From assembly GCA_002205965.3 (NCBI GenBank), contig NADL03000740.1, positions 2,418,001-2,482,000 of the forward strand: 64,000 nt of DNA. The letters run 5' to 3'. This DNA comes from Kappaphycus alvarezii (Eukaryota > Rhodophyta > Florideophyceae > Gigartinales > Solieriaceae). Positions 1 to 13,682 of the stretch are shown here, one piece after another; within the stretch, counting starts at the first letter, position 1; each line of letters begins with the position of its first letter. The notes beneath the pieces were generated by a model, which worked only from the letters and a program-made list of their open reading frames with translations, had not been told where the DNA came from and did no database searches. Position numbers and translations under genes: made by a program.

Positions 1-1219
1 TCGCAAGTTGGAATCCATCGGTGCTATCTACAAGAACCCATCTGCTCGTTGGGCAAGTCCCGCACTCGCTGTACCTAAACCTGGAACCGAGAAGCTGCGC
101 TTCACGGTGGACCTTCGCGGTCCGAATTCTCAAACCGAACCGATTCAATCGGCCATGCCGCACTTGGAGTCTACACTACAGTCGGTGGAAGGTAGCACAT
201 GTTTCGCCAAGATCGATATGGCTCATGCCTACTGGCAATTACCACTGGCAAAGGAGTCACAAGAGATGCTTTCGATTCAAACTCCGCTGGTGTCTACTCC
301 TCCAACCGTGTGCTCCAAGGCGGAACTGACGCTGGTAACTATTATCAAGCCGTCACCTCAGAAGCACTTTCCGAACGAGTGCGAAAGATCCTCCAATGGA
401 TCGATGATTTCGTCCTGTACGCGACGGATGAGGCTGAGCTACTGGATAACTTGTTCGAATTCCTCAAGGTATGCGACGAGTATAACTTCAAGATCCATGC
501 TCTCAAGACCCATCTCTTTTTGCGACAGCCAAGTACTGTGGCCGCATTCTATCTCGCGACGGGATTCAATTTGACCCACGTCATTTTGATTCTCTTCTGA
601 ACATGAAGACCCCCACCTATGGCCACGAGTTGCAGCAATTGCTCTGTGCTACAAACTGGATGCGTACATCTATCCCTTCATATGCTCAAGTCATAGCGCC
701 GCTACACTCCCTCATGGAAGACACGTACAAGCGCGCGGGGAAACGTACCAAGAAAGCCGTATCCAAGCTTCGCATAAGCGACTCGTGGGGTAGTGAGCAC
801 GATGACGCGTTCACGCGCATCAAGCAACAACTAGCCGCTTCTACGAAACTCGCACACCCCAAGAAGGATCACACCATGTGTATGTTCACAGATGCATCCG
901 ACACCCACTGGGCAGCCATCCTGACCCAGATTCCGAACTCACAGAAGCGCAAGCCGGTCGAAGACCAGGATCATGAACCTTTGTGTTTCCTGTCTGGCGC
1001 GTTTACGGGTGCGTCGACGAACTGGAGTGTTCCCGAGAAGGAAGGATTTGCGATAGTGGAATCAATGTCCAGGTTGGACTACCTCATCACTGGTAGAACC
1101 GTGTCCATCTTCACGGATCATGCCAACCTGGTCTATCTGTTTGACCCCTATGGGAAGAACCCGGGTGTATCCCGACATACCGCAAGCAAGCTCAGTGCAT
1201 TTCGTATATCATCGAGCAC
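1..1219 (+). pseudogene. Gypsy reverse transcriptase and RNase H, frameshifted
   Basis: Frame 2 from the window edge gives a gypsy RT N-terminal half (SARWASPALAVPKPG, then FTVDLRGPN and FAKIDMAHAYWQLPL). The reading moves to another frame near 285, giving VLQGGTDAGNYYQ and the catalytic box WIDDFVLYA, where the usual Tyr of YxDD is Trp. It moves again near 525 (KYCGRILSRDGIQF), leading into the RT connection and an RNase H with FTDASDTHWAAILTQ and FTDHANLVYLFDP. All breaks are -1 shifts, so the copy may be more intact than it looks. The start lies outside the window. Confidence 0.85.
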
Positions 1220-2800
1220 ATGCCCGGTGAACGTAACGTTTGGGCTGACATCCTCACGCGATGGGCAGTCGAACCAAGGCGCGAAGTATCACCTGAAGGC
1301 AAGATGAGCCTCAAGGCTCTCATGCTGGCGCCTATCTCACCTGGTCTGGATAGCAGGCTCGACTGGCCTGACTTGAAGGACGTCCTGAACGCACAATCTA
1401 GGACGAAAAATAAGCCAGGAAAAAGATTTCAGCACAAGGACGGCATCCTCAAGGATGACCGCGAGATCGTTTGGGTTCCGGAAGACGATACGCTGCTCAA
1501 GCTTCGTATCATGATCGCCGCTCATACTGGTATCGGTGGACACCGAGCGTGGAAGACCACTCTTACCACGATTCAAGGCCACTTTCATTGGGAAGGCATG
1601 AACAAGGACGTTCAGGACTTCGTACAGTCATGCATTCATTGTCTTTGCACCTCAACTGGTGAAGTCATCCCAAGGCCTCTCGGTGAAGCGATGCACGGAT
1701 CAAGACCGAACGAGCTCATCCACTTCGACTTTTGCTATATCATGCCGGGCGAAGATGGATTCTGCTACGTGCTCATCCTCAAGGATGATTTCAGCGGATA
1801 CGTGTGGCTCATTGCCACCGAGACCACAGATGCAGTTACAACTGCTGACGCGCTCATGCGCTGGTTCTCCGCATTTGGTTTCGTCCCAAACTGGGTTTCA
1901 GATCAAGCATCTCATTTCAAGAATGAGTTGATGAAGGCACTTCGTGAGGCCTCCAAGGGCAACCACCACTTCACACCTGCGTACAGTCCGTGGGCCAACG
2001 GGACCGTCGAACGAGTATGCCGCGAGTTGATCAGGTCTTTGCGCGCTCTCCTATCCGAGTTTCAACTGCCCTTGCGTTGCTGGCCGTCCGTCCTACCAAT
2101 TGTTCAATCCATCCTTAACAACTCTCCATTATCCAGGATGGAAGGACGATGCGCTCTAACCGTGTTTACCGGCCTGCCGCAAGACTCCCCGCTTCTGAAC
2201 ATCAAGCAGAAGTTGGGGAAACACGATAAGGTATCAAGTATCTCGGAGGTGCGCGCCCGTCAGGTGTTGAAGGTGAACGAGTTGACCAAGGCCCTCGAGG
2301 AAGTACATAAGTCGGTGGCCGTCAGTGCTTCATCAGCACGCAAGCGTTCTATTGCTTCACACAATCGCAAGACGAACGTACGGCTGGTGAATTTCACGGA
2401 AGGTGACTACGTACTGCGCGGTATCTACGAACGGGAAAAGGGCCGGAAGCCTTCACTCAGGTGGAAGGGTCCCTACCGTGTTGTCACATGTAAGTCGGAA
2501 TTCCTTTTCGACGTTCAGGATTTGATCACCGAGAAGACGCTGGAAGTTCATGGACGCAGGCTCAAGTTCTTTCGCAATTCGGACTTTGATGTTACAGAAG
2601 AAGTGCGCAATCACCTAGCGTACCAGGAGAATGAGTTACTTGTTGTTGATGAGTTTCAGGACATCCGCCGCCGAAATGGAATCATAGAGCTCGATGTCAA
2701 GTGGAAAGGTTTTAGCGATGACGAGAATGCCTGGGTAACATATGAATCACTTAAGGAAGACGTTCCGGATCTACTGCAAGTATGTCCAGGATACCGCTAA
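1200..2800 (+). CDS. Gypsy integrase with C-terminal chromodomain
   Basis: An open frame of over 520 codons, continuous with the RNase H end (HMPGERNVWADILTRW). It holds an HHCC zinc finger (HTGIGGH, then SCIHC), the DDE core (HFDFCY, VSDQASHF, GTVERVCRE), a GPY-like segment (LRWKGPYRVV) and a C-terminal chromodomain near residues 470-526 (VVDEFQDI, LDVKWKGF, ENAWVTYESL). Chromodomains in this position steer integration toward modified chromatin in chromoviruses. This is known of the family and not shown here. The first Met of the open frame is not a real start, because this is the 3' part of a polyprotein. Confidence 0.88.
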
Positions 2801-2978
2801 GAATGGCACCGCTCGTCAACGCCAACTTGTACAACCTCTACTCTAGTCACTGGTCTCGATGCACCAAAGCCTTTGTCCCCCGACACCATGGGGCGCTGTG
2901 GTCGAGTGTGCACAACTTAGCTGCAAAGTTACGGACTCAAGCTGCATCATCCTGAACATCCTGAATATCCAGGACAAC

Positions 2979-2998
2979 TAACCTGAATTTTCAGGTTA
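2979..2998. repeat. 20-bp palindrome downstream of gypsy pol
   Basis: Arms TAACCTGAA and TTCAGGTTA are perfect inverted repeats around a 2-base centre, about 180 bp past the pol stop codon. It could be a hairpin in the element's 3' untranslated region. Confidence 0.6.
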
Positions 2999-3291
2999 GC
3001 AATTTCTACATAATTTTTTGATCTGACAATTCAAGGCTCTCAAGGGCCGCCAGGGAACGCCCTCACGTGGCATCATGAAACCATAGTATGCGCCCATGCG
3101 CATATGCACGATACTGTTTCTACAGATCAGTATAGATTAGCCTTAGCTTTTCTTATCCATCCGATACCCAAGTATCTATGATGGGACTTTCTTACTGGCC
3201 GAACGGGAGATTCTGCGAATCACCCCTCGGACCAGCCCGAGCTCCGGGAGCTCAAGCTCCTGGGGTCAGATCCTCGGGGAATAAAAAACTT

Positions 3292-3312
3292 CCAACTGCC
3301 GATTGCAGTTGG
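3292..3312. repeat. Short hairpin, 8-bp arms
   Basis: CCAACTGC and GCAGTTGG flank a 5-base loop and are followed by a G run. The hairpin lies in the presumed 3' LTR of the gypsy element. Function unknown. Confidence 0.5.
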
Positions 3313-3539
3313 GGGACCGCTACAGCGCCATCGCTCGAGCGTGCTACCCGTTCTTGGTTTTTGCCTTCGCCTTCCATCTCCACGATATTCTATCCTGAAT
3401 TTACCTTTCTCTACCTTATCCTGAATCCCTTTACTGCGATTACGTAATCTACTCCCTTTCCATCGATACTTCTCCCGAGACACGCCAACACTGCTTAATT
3501 CCTTGCATCCAGTGCCGCGTCGAACAAGCTGTGCACCAA

Positions 3540-4490
3540 ATTCTTGCCGACCTCCACTAAGGACCTGTCCCAGTACGATGACGCCCTCGAAGCCTTCGAC
3601 ATATGGAATACCTCCTGCAGATCTGCGGATAGACTTCCGTTTAGCAACTTCTGCTCGAACAACCCACCATCTCAGAAGAAGCTTACAGAAGCAGTCCCCG
3701 CAGCGGCGCAGGAAGCGTTGCTGCCTGGCAATACCCGTACCCGTGCTTTCCGTGCCTCGATGTCACTACCTGTAGCCAACGGATGGGTCCACTGTGCGCC
3801 TTGTGCGGGGTTGAGGACACACATCAGGAGCAAAGATTCTCGGTGTTCCTGCAGTACTTCTGCCAAACTCCGTTTTTCGCCCCTGACACTCCTTGTCCGG
3901 AGCCTGGATGCCCTGAGACATTAGACATCCATGGGGATCATTTGCTGCACTGTCGTTATAGATGCCAGCGCAATAATCCCCACAACAATCAAGTCGGTTT
4001 GCTAGGTATTGATCTCGGACGGTCGGCTCGGCGCCCTTTCATCGAACCGCGTGTGCATTTTCTACATCGGACAAGACCGGACACTAGAGCCATGGGGCCG
4101 CAGGTGGAACTGACTATTTCGACATAACATTCGTCAATCCACTCGCTCCCTCCCATTCCAGAGTCCGGACTTTTAACCCGATGAACAGTCTCAATGCAGC
4201 GAGCGCGGAAAAGCGGCGAAAGTACCAAGGCTTTCTGGCCGAATTACCGGGGAGAAGCAGGCTAGTTCCTGTTCCAATCTCTACTCTTGGCGGATGGCAT
4301 CCAGAGGCGTTTTCAGTGGTCACGGAGATTGCAAGAATAGTCGCCAGCCGCGCAATGGAACGGTTTGCGAAGGTTCGAGGCATTCTTCTACAACGACACT
4401 CGGCGTTGGTAGTAACTTCTAACGCTGCTTGTTGCTGGCTGGCCTCCCATCGACTTTCTGTAGACTGTTGCTGGTTCTGCTAGCATTCGA
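3540..4490 (+). pseudogene. Retroelement RT-protein C-terminal region (non-LTR-like), broken
   Basis: Pieces in shifting plus-strand frames line up with the C-terminal module of a reverse-transcriptase protein family. It has a LPVANGWVHCAP segment (near 3,765), a PCPEPGC..LDIHGDHLLHC zinc/histidine motif (near 3,890-3,950) and a following HNNQV. Then come RPDTRAMGPQ and FDITFVNPLAP (near 4,075-4,145), K.RKYQGFLAELPG, ISTLGGWHPEAFSVV and a final helical AMERFAKVRG.L (near 4,200-4,390). The RT core itself is absent upstream, so this is a truncated copy. Frame breaks are near 3,800, 4,105 and 4,180. Assignment to a named clade is not possible by eye. Confidence 0.55.
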
Positions 4491-4599
4491 CAGCAATGAT
4501 TTCTACATTGCCTCGACCATCGGTACATGTATTTAATATGACATGCAGATTTGCAACTCCAAATGGGTTCCAGCCAACCCATACTGTACATCTCAATAA

Positions 4600-7500
4600 A
4601 GAAACCCCATTATCCCTCGGTTATCAAAATTTTTAATGCCTCAAAATTCGTTCCCTTAGACCCTTAAAATACGAGGATCATCTAAATGGAACTTTTCTCA
4701 ATAGTTAAAGTAATCATTTAAATGCCCATAATACATATTAGATGCTATTTTCATCTAAAATGTGGCAAAAACACACACAAAAACGGAAAAATATTATGAT
4801 TTTGCGCCATCACCGGGGATTGGTTATTGTTTTATACAGCCTCTGGGCAAATTAGCTGCCCACTTTAAAAGGTTCAACTCAGACTGAAATGGATATCATT
4901 AGGAAAGAGAAGCTTTTCGTAAATTTTTGACGCCAAAAAGACAAAGATACGTTGGAGTTTTATATTTTAGGCCGCACTGTTATATATTCTGGAGTAATAA
5001 TATTGTTGCATGCGGTTACTATATACATCTATCCGTAGCTGCCTATCTGCATATATGTATTTGTAAGTATAGCATATGTAATTGAGAGTAGGAAGCGCTA
5101 AGTGCGACTCAAAAGTTTGAGAATATGCGGCTTCGACTAGTTTTCAACCTCCAAGTCTCTTCGAAAAAAATACGTTGTAATCGTCTTCCTGTTCGTGCAA
5201 AGTGATTTAAATATTTAGACAAAAAATTATCTGAGGCATATAATTGGTTTCAGTGTAAACAATCGGACTGAAATTTTATCGATCATATCTGGCACGAGCT
5301 GTTTCTGTACTGAACAGTAAAATAATCTATTTATTCACATTTATTAGAGTTTCGACTCCTACACATTATGAAATGGATTCGTTCATCTCTAAAAAATGTT
5401 ATTACAATATTTTCAAGTGCGCAATGCTGTCTAATAAAAACTATTTCACTTTACACCTAATGTATACATATGTAAACCTTGAAATATCTCTTTGACCGTA
5501 AAAATATTCTGATATTGTTTAAAATAATTTTCAGATGTTCGGTTCACCGGGAATCCGTATATCACTACATCAAGTTTTTAAAACATTCAAATTTAATCAA
5601 TAATGTTTTCAATCATTTAACCGATTCGGATTTATGTTCTGTATTAAAGCGCATATGTCATTTATTTTACAATACATTACAGAGATTGGCAACCCTGAGG
5701 TTGTTAAGATCAATTTCACCAGCAATTGGTGACAACGAGCTCCCTACGATTGACCTCCTGAACTGCTGATATTATTTTAATTGAAGATATTATTTTTGTT
5801 TGTGAGCAAGCATATAATTGGTTATCAAGTTTTTCAGGTAAACTCGCCTTGGTTCAGGCACACCCGATTTTCTCAACATAGTAGCAAGAAAGGAAAAGTA
5901 GTAGTTCCCCCTTTATGTGCATCAGTTTGGTATGGGTAAATACTTTTTTGTCACTATAGCCTGATGGACCTAACGTGAAAATAATTAGTTATCGCCTCTG
6001 AATAAGTAAAAAAACTTCAGCATAACGCTGCTACTCATTAGCTGAGAGTGTTTGGAATATAACTTGAGCTGCTATAGACTACATGTAGCCCACTCACACA
6101 CCCAGACCCTTTACTTGTACATACCTCGCTACATGTCAACTTTTTGCTTAATTAAAGATAAAAATAAGGTATCAGTATAGAGTAGATGATTACAGAATAG
6201 CCTACAGCCTCACAAAGTCATAAGAAAAATATACATACTGTCGAGTTGAACATGGAACCAGTATAATTTTCATAAACAAGGTGCTCCTTTTATGTCAAAA
6301 TATGACTTTATAAGGTAGATACCGTAGCTAAGCACTTCTCATTTCCAAAGGTCAACTTCGTATTGATCTGATTCCTCATATTCCGCCACATCGACTCTGC
6401 CCATCTAAATTAAGAAGAAAATATCATCATCAGCGTTTCACTTTCTCATCTCTTATGCCTTTGATTAAAGTTCAAAAAAGCAACTGAGAACATATTGCTT
6501 CTATCTGATCTGATTGCAGTTCAGGAATTACCATCCTCTGATCCTCTTTGACGCGACTACTGGCGCTAAATTCCTTCATACCTTCACTAAATCGTCCATA
6601 AATTTGCTAAATGAGAGCAGCATTATAAGGTTAAGAATATAACCTAGTTGTGAAAAGAGTCCCACTTCCGCTGTTTTAATTTTCACTGCTAACGGCATCC
6701 TTTGGTATTCATATTCCAGTCTCGCCCGAAATTTACCGATTTCCCCTCAAATATGCGTTGCAATCTATTTCTGCCTTACTTCTATTTTCTCCCCAACTAT
6801 GGACACCAGAAAAACATCTACTTCATGCCTTTCTTCTCCCATATCGACTTCATTCGCTTAGGAAATCAGCATTTCACCTAGATTTCTCGTTGGTGGTAGC
6901 GTTTCCTCGACAAGGCTCATTTCGACAAGATTTGGGGAACTTGAGCCTCATACTCAGCGTCCATAGCAGTTATTTCATATCTTTGGATCTTCTACAAGAT
7001 TATGCGCAACCCATATGATTAGAGTTCAGTAAGAGTACTGCTACCACGATCTGGGAGCTCTCAAACCAAGAGAAAATAAATTTCTTCGGACATTTTCTAG
7101 CTCCTTATAACATACAAGAAACTTCTCTCAATCTACAATAAACATATAGAACAGATACGTATATAATCGCCCCATATGAAAGTAAAGTAATCGTCAGCAA
7201 TGCACTCATAGCTTCACTGCTCAATTAAAAAGACCGTTTAACTTTCAGCCTCGATTGCTTCGTAATAGATCTGAATACTGGTCTGTGGTAGAAAGCACCT
7301 CTAGAACCATGAATTTACCAGAACGTATAGTTATGGCAGCCATACAGCGTCGAAAAAGAGAATAGACTTAATCGATATTTCATCCAAGTAAAGTTTGCTA
7401 CGCATTCCCTCTAAATAATCTTGCCCTGTCCTTGTCAAATCTAAAGACATTAAATAAACTTCTAACCACATAATCGTCGCGCTGATATATTATCACTCTT

Positions 7501-10500
7501 TTACTAACTTTCGCACCTTGTTGTAGATAGAAGCAAGGATAAAATCCGTCAGAAAGTTGCTGCAAAAATACGCTTTACAAATTAGAAGGCGTCCCTAACA
7601 CTAATTTCAAGCCATTGAGTTATCCGAAAAACTGTTCGCAGTCATTTTTTCCGGCTTCAGCGCCAACTAAGCTTTGGGGAGTTTGCTAGAGAAATATACT
7701 AAAATAATTTTATGTATACCTTTGGAAGCTCCTCACTCGGCACTTGCCTTTTATTGAGAACTATCATCCATACCCTCAATAATACCCTAAGCTCATCAGA
7801 TAGAAGGCAGTATCTCCTCGGTTCCATTAGAAACATATTTTAGACCCATAGAAATAGAAATAAATATCAATACATCCCCGGGAGGAGATACTAGTAAGGA
7901 AATTGGATAAATTTGTACAGCATTTATCTGTTAGCGCGAATTAGGGTCATTTGGAAATAAGTTACCCATCATAGCCAAACCTGGAATTCGAGAACGCCCC
8001 GTTATCGACTGGTGCTCCCTAAAACCTTTTCATATATATATAAAAACATTTTCATGAGTCTGCGAAACTTTGATGAGACGCGGACATATCATCAAAGTCG
8101 GGAAAAAGTTTTTGACAAAAATTAAATTCTGAGTAGGTAAAGAAACATTTAATCATAGTATATACTTACAGTGGTCATTGCAGTTTCGAATTTCGAAAAT
8201 GCTTCGAGCATTATAGGATCTTATTTCCGGGCCCCAGAATGCTCAAATAATTAAAGCAACCCCTATACATCTTAGGGTTCTATTATAAATTTATTGATTT
8301 GTAGAATTTATTTAATCTACGAAGGATTCTAAAGAGCATGAAAAATGAAAATAAATTAGGATAAATATGATTGATTTTAACATTTCTAAATCACGAAAAG
8401 AACTGAAAGAACCCTATAATTATCAAATAAATAGAAGTAATAATTTTGGGAAGACAGAATCCTAGCAGTGATGCTTTTAAAACATTCATAACACCATAAA
8501 ATATGTAAGCACAATATTTCAGCATGTTGACAATGATGTGGATCTCTTGATAAATACAAATCCCAATACATTAGGTGCTTTGTTCTGGATAATTTCTGTG
8601 GTAAAAGAAATACAGGAGATTTCAGTGTCTTCGAGGAAATAAGAAATTGAAGAAACGAGAATAAAACGTTGTATATAAAGAAAAGAACCTGCAAAAAAGG
8701 GACAGTAGCCTGATAGATTTTTATCGGGGCTTATTGAGAGAGATCTTCAAAATTTTCTTCATTAACAAGCCGAAAAGGACTTGAAATATTTACTCACATA
8801 ATTCTGTTAGGTGAGGACACACGTAACTCTAGAGATATTGCTTCTTGTGGAATATATTACACTTGATGAAACCGAAAGTTTTGAAGAGATACGAAATGGC
8901 GCATACTGTACAATTATAGTACAAATTGCATCTCTTTGTACGTATTAATACACTACTTCAAAGTTTCGCCTTATCGTTTGAATTCAGTTAATATCATTCT
9001 TATGCCCGGCTCTTTTAAGGATTTTTTAGGATATAAGAAATATATAGAATGTTATTTATCCAGACATTTGTAGCTATGGACAATGAGCAGTGACGAATAG
9101 ATTTGTGAGAGAAAGTTAGATTATAAAGTTGATATAAAACACCTACTTCTTATCAATAGTGTTTATATACAAATTTAGTATCCAATAGAACTTCTTTCAA
9201 GTTTTATCGTGTGACTTAAAATATAAAAATGACCATTTGCTGTCAAGGTCGGTTTTGAACAATCTTTATCTGAAGTACTGCTGATGTACAGTAGAAGAGG
9301 CCCTGAAATTTGTGAAATCATCATAAAAAATTATATACAGAACGAGGAAAGAATCCATTTTAATACCAATGTTAAATTATTTTCTAGAATAAAACCTGTG
9401 TCTCAAAATTTCCAGTCAAAACATGTCGTATTGTTAGAATATGTATTTTCAATCAACTGATTTGAATATTTTCAAGAAATTAAACTTACTCTAAATATCA
9501 AAAATATTAATAGAATGTCCAAGGCGACCATATTCACCATAAATTGGTTACCAAAGGAAATGAAGAATGAAATATATAGATGACGATAACAGCTGTAGCC
9601 AAATAATTTACTATCTTTTGCAGAATAAGAGAAAATTACGTGTAATCCCTATAGGCTTATTGCCTTTCGAGAATTTTATTGGTGCATTTGAAAAGGGTAA
9701 AGACGTAAATTAGAAGATTGTTAAAGGAAATATGGAGTTTTGAACTCTTACCCGTCGAATGAAAAATTGAAAGCACCGAGTGAAAGCTCTGTGATATAAT
9801 TCTTCGTGTGGTTGAAAATAAGGAGCAAGCATTTATGGACCTTTTGAACCATATTAAAACCAGTATAAGCGCTAAAAGGAGTGTAAAAGACTAAACTGAA
9901 GGGTATCAAGCCTTTAAGACCGCAATTGAAGCATGCAGAAAACAGTTATTATTGGAAAATATATGATAATGCATAAATTAATGATAGACTTGATATAAAA
10001 TGAGGACATTAAAAATATTACTAGGTGAATTTGGGAAATGCGTCAATTTTTGTTTCAATTCCTTTCCTGCTGCAGGACGGGAGTTAGAGGATAAAAAGTT
10101 AATATAAGCCGTTTACTAAAGAATTATTTAAGCCTGTGACGGAAGTACCGGCAGAAAAGCTAGCATCTAGACTATTGTCGAGACTTGGGACAGAAAATTT
10201 CTCAGCATCGAGGGACAACATCGAGTTTCAAATATTTCATACCAGATGATTTGCAAAAAAGTGAAAAAAGAATATAGAAATACAAAATTTAGACATATGG
10301 AATCATTTTAATCGTCTCCCTTGGTTATAGGGAGACCCTTTTCTGAAGACTAACGTGTATTGAATTTCGTTACGTATTTAAAAATCTTCTTCAGCCATAC
10401 GTGAAAAATTTAGCTCGTGATTTCGGTAGTTACTACTAGACACGCATGAATTACTTAACTATATCGCTATTTTCATCTTTGCATTGTTTTAAACCAAATT

Positions 10501-13500
10501 AATCTTAAAATAACCGGATAGAAATATATTCACTCCGCAGTTTGTGTGAATCGCACCTGGAAATGCCGATGTATTTCAAATGTATTATAGACTTTACCAG
10601 TACAAAATGTAAAATCACAAGAGTAAGGTGGGAAAATCAAAAGCAAATGTAAGGATAAAGAGACGTCCTGGAGAACATAGAAGACTAGGCGATAGTCTCT
10701 CAGAGGTAAAAATATATTAAAGTTTTGGGCGTACTCGTTTCATAATTTAAAGCTGCAAATTTATGTGTTGAAACATTTACTGAGGACTGAGCACCAATGA
10801 AAAAGAAAAATTTCAGATTTTCATTAAGGAAAAAGCCGTATTTCTTTTGCGAAATAATTCAAAAGGCAAGTTATTAACGTATGGAGAAGTATTGGCGGGA
10901 AACTCATAAGAATGAACTGGCGAAAGCAAAGAAAGAGATTTAAAAGCAAAATGTACGTCTTCCACATGGAAAACGAGATATTGTGGCGGAGAATGAAAGC
11001 TGGAAAAATATCGAAAACAAATACAAGAAGTAAAATTTTCAGAAAAATGCAAGTTCGATACCGCCGATGTTTATATAGTAATAGAAAGAAAAAGAAAGAG
11101 GGATCCCTGTTGTGAAGTTAAAGTGGCCTGAAAAAGGAATAATCACCTCAACGTCGCAACGGATGCTCACATATACAGAAGTTAAGGAAGAAACATTTAT
11201 TTTGCAAATGTGTGAATGGGGGTTAATTTACTGTGAAGAAACTAACACATCACTACCGAAAATTTTCTAGGCCAAAGCGGAAATAGCTTGAAAAAATCCA
11301 TTGTAAGCAAGATGCTTAATATTAATCGGGGGCTTACAATGGAAAATGAACACAAGTGCTCCACATGAACGGCTTTGATTTCAATTAGCATTAATGCACG
11401 ACTAACGGCTCTCGATTGCTTTCAAGAGGACAACTAGAGAAAAATTCGGTAGATAGAGAAAAATTCGGCAGGGTGTGCTGATTAATGCAGAAATGGATCA
11501 AATAATAGAGAATTTCCTTAAACAACCTTTTCAGGTGGGGACCAACGTGCGCTGTGGACTCGGGCAGATATTCCAATGGAAAAAGTAATAGCCGAAAAAT
11601 TTCCACGAAAACCCATTAGGACTAGAAGACCTATGCATAAGACAACAGAGTGTACGAATATCGAGTTCCCACGCCGAATGTCGCATGGGCGCCCAGTGTG
11701 GCGGGATGAAGGCTGGAGAAAGACAATTGAAGGAACTGAGCCCGTCTCAATAGAATATGAAGGCCATTTCGAATGGAACAAAAATAATACATTGAATACA
11801 AGCGAAGTTTCTCGATCAAAAGTCCATGCTTCTTTCTCAACAAAAAAGAAAGCATTCAGAGCGAAGGTGAGATGACAAACAATATATTACAATTTAGAAT
11901 GTGACGAAGGAGTCGATAGCGATGCTTCAAGATCATCGCTACTGGGGCATGGAACAGATGTCACTATTACAAAAAAATCATGAACCTGTTACAAGTGAGT
12001 CAAGGATCAAACTGGGTAGAAGATAGGAAAATATGATTTTTAGGGGTTGGAAGGAATCCAACTGGAATCACCAATGTCTTGCGAAGAACTAGCGCCGGTG
12101 AAAGGGAGAGTCAGGCTATGAAGAACTTTCTTCGTAGTTCACGTATAAATGAAACTCGTAAATAAAAGAAAAACTCAAACGAAAGCTGCGGAAGCTATCA
12201 AAACTGAAATTAAATATGTTCTTAGTATTCGACTGGAGAACGATTAACCAATAAGCAGTGAGAAGCAACTAGGATTATATTAGGATATTTAATGTTTAAT
12301 GGGTACGCTGAAGAGAAAGTTCGGAAATTTTACAGATATTTTAGAGTTAAAATGCATTTAAAGTACTTTTGGATTTGTTTTTCAAGAATGCGTAGGTATT
12401 TTAAAATCGTCCATCACGGGTATAAAGTCAAAATTGATTGTGGATTTGAAAAATCGTAGTGAGCGTGGTGGAATAAGTATGCATTTTTCATGGCAGGCGG
12501 AGGCTTGAGGATATTTCTTAATCGAAGTAAATTAATGGAGATAAAGTGGCTCATAGAAAATCTTTCGTGGTATTTTCTTTTTCTGTGAACTAATTAGTGA
12601 TGTGTGGAGCGCTTTTTGTCTAGTGAAACAGCCCTTTAAAAAGTGTGCTTTAGTAGAAACAGAGATGTAGCTTTCTGTAAGTAAATTTCGAAAGAATGAA
12701 GTTCTAGATTTCTAGCCAGTGGTCAGAGTCAGTTGCCTTTTAGGAAAAATATGAATATTTTGTACAGCCTTTTAATTTGAAAACCATAAATCACAGAACA
12801 ATTTCTTTTCTCAATTATTTTAAAGATTGAGAGAATGACTTTTTTGATCGGTTTGTTCATGTAATTTACAGAAAGGGCGAGACTTATGCTATGGGAGGCA
12901 GTATGGAATATATGGTGACCTTTTATATATATATATATATGCATTATGTCCATACATGCAGCCAAAATTTCACACGAAAGGGTCAACTGCAGAGCAGCGA
13001 TCACTAAGCACGGTTATGAGTGCACTCAGAGCTGCAGTGGAGCGGAATCACAAGGGCATGAAGAATTGGTCTAAAACAATTATAATCGCAGTTTCAAAGT
13101 CAGACATGCACAAAATTCACTCATTAATAGAACTTCTGTGTTTTTTCACAGCATAAAGACATTTAAATTAAAATAAGGGCAAAGAGTATAAAATTCAGTG
13201 ATGGCCCACCCATTTTGGAGCAGCACCTAGAATGTTCGTAAACTATCTGAACTTAGACACATTTTTTATTTCTAAATTGCAAGAAGAAATCCTAAATTGC
13301 GTAGTTCGCTCCTAGGGGAGGGTTTTGTGGACCCTGGAAATCTCAGGTTGCGAACTTTGCTACTTGAAGATTAAATGACGTTGGTAATAATTGGGCCATA
13401 AAATTCATCATTTTTTCATGTTCTGTACGAACCCTCAGTGTTTTCTCTTTCCAGCTCAAACCTCTTTTCTTCCAGTTGAGGAGCTTCTCTGCAATATCTT

Positions 13501-13680
13501 GGGAGCGATTGAATCACTCTTCATGTTTTACTGATTTCATCTATCGGAACTACAGACGAACTTCTGCCAAAGAATTTTCCTTTTCTTTAGTATCAACATT
13601 GCACTTGATATACTCAATGAGTACGTCTTTAATTAGACTTCCATCTTGAGGCCACTTCGTTGCCTAACTCATGGACTTCT
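4600..13680. other. AT-rich region without supportable genes
   Basis: About 9 kb of low-G+C DNA (roughly one third G+C by eye, not computed). The longest open frames are about 60-100 codons on both strands, as expected by chance at this composition, and none carries a recognisable domain. Frames around 9,240-9,560, 9,780-9,960 and 11,480-11,880 on the plus strand look faintly protein-like, for example helix-like runs near 9,790, but they are interrupted by stops. No LTRs, terminal inverted repeats, organelle genes or RNA genes were recognised. Confidence 0.6.
12924..12940. repeat. (TA)n microsatellite
   Basis: A run of about eight TA units in the AT-rich region. A shorter TA run lies near 8,032. 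Confidence 0.8.
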
Positions 13681-13682
13681 CT

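Larger units (their letters stand above)
1..2800 (+). mobile_element. Ty3/gypsy (chromovirus-like) retrotransposon, 3' part of pol
   Basis: The window opens inside the pol region of a Ty3/gypsy element read on the plus strand. Domains come in the gypsy order: reverse transcriptase, RNase H, zinc-binding integrase, integrase core, chromodomain. The 5' LTR, gag and protease lie left of the window. Three frame breaks (near 285, 525 and 1,200) interrupt pol, and each moves the frame by -1, as single missing bases would. A 3' LTR probably lies within about 2,860-3,490, but without the 5' copy its limits cannot be set. The integrase-then-chromodomain order separates it from copia elements later in the window. 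Confidence 0.85.
2801..3540. other. Gypsy 3' flank, probable LTR remnant
   Basis: No gene is supported. The stretch holds two short hairpins, 9-bp arms at 2,979-2,998 and 8-bp arms at 3,292-3,312. It also holds a G/C-rich patch with repeated GAGCTC/CTCAAGCTCC words at 3,235-3,270. It is where the 3' LTR of the preceding element should be. An open frame at 3,178-3,447 has no recognisable domain and is probably LTR sequence. Confidence 0.4.

Noticed and set aside
8367-8995. A plus-strand frame of about 200 codons open if TAA and TAG are read as Gln, suggesting an alternative genetic code or foreign DNA
   Set aside because: At this AT content a run of about 170 codons lacking TGA is expected several times by chance in the region. 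The frame also contains a TGA, and flanking genes use TAA, TAG and TGA as ordinary stops.
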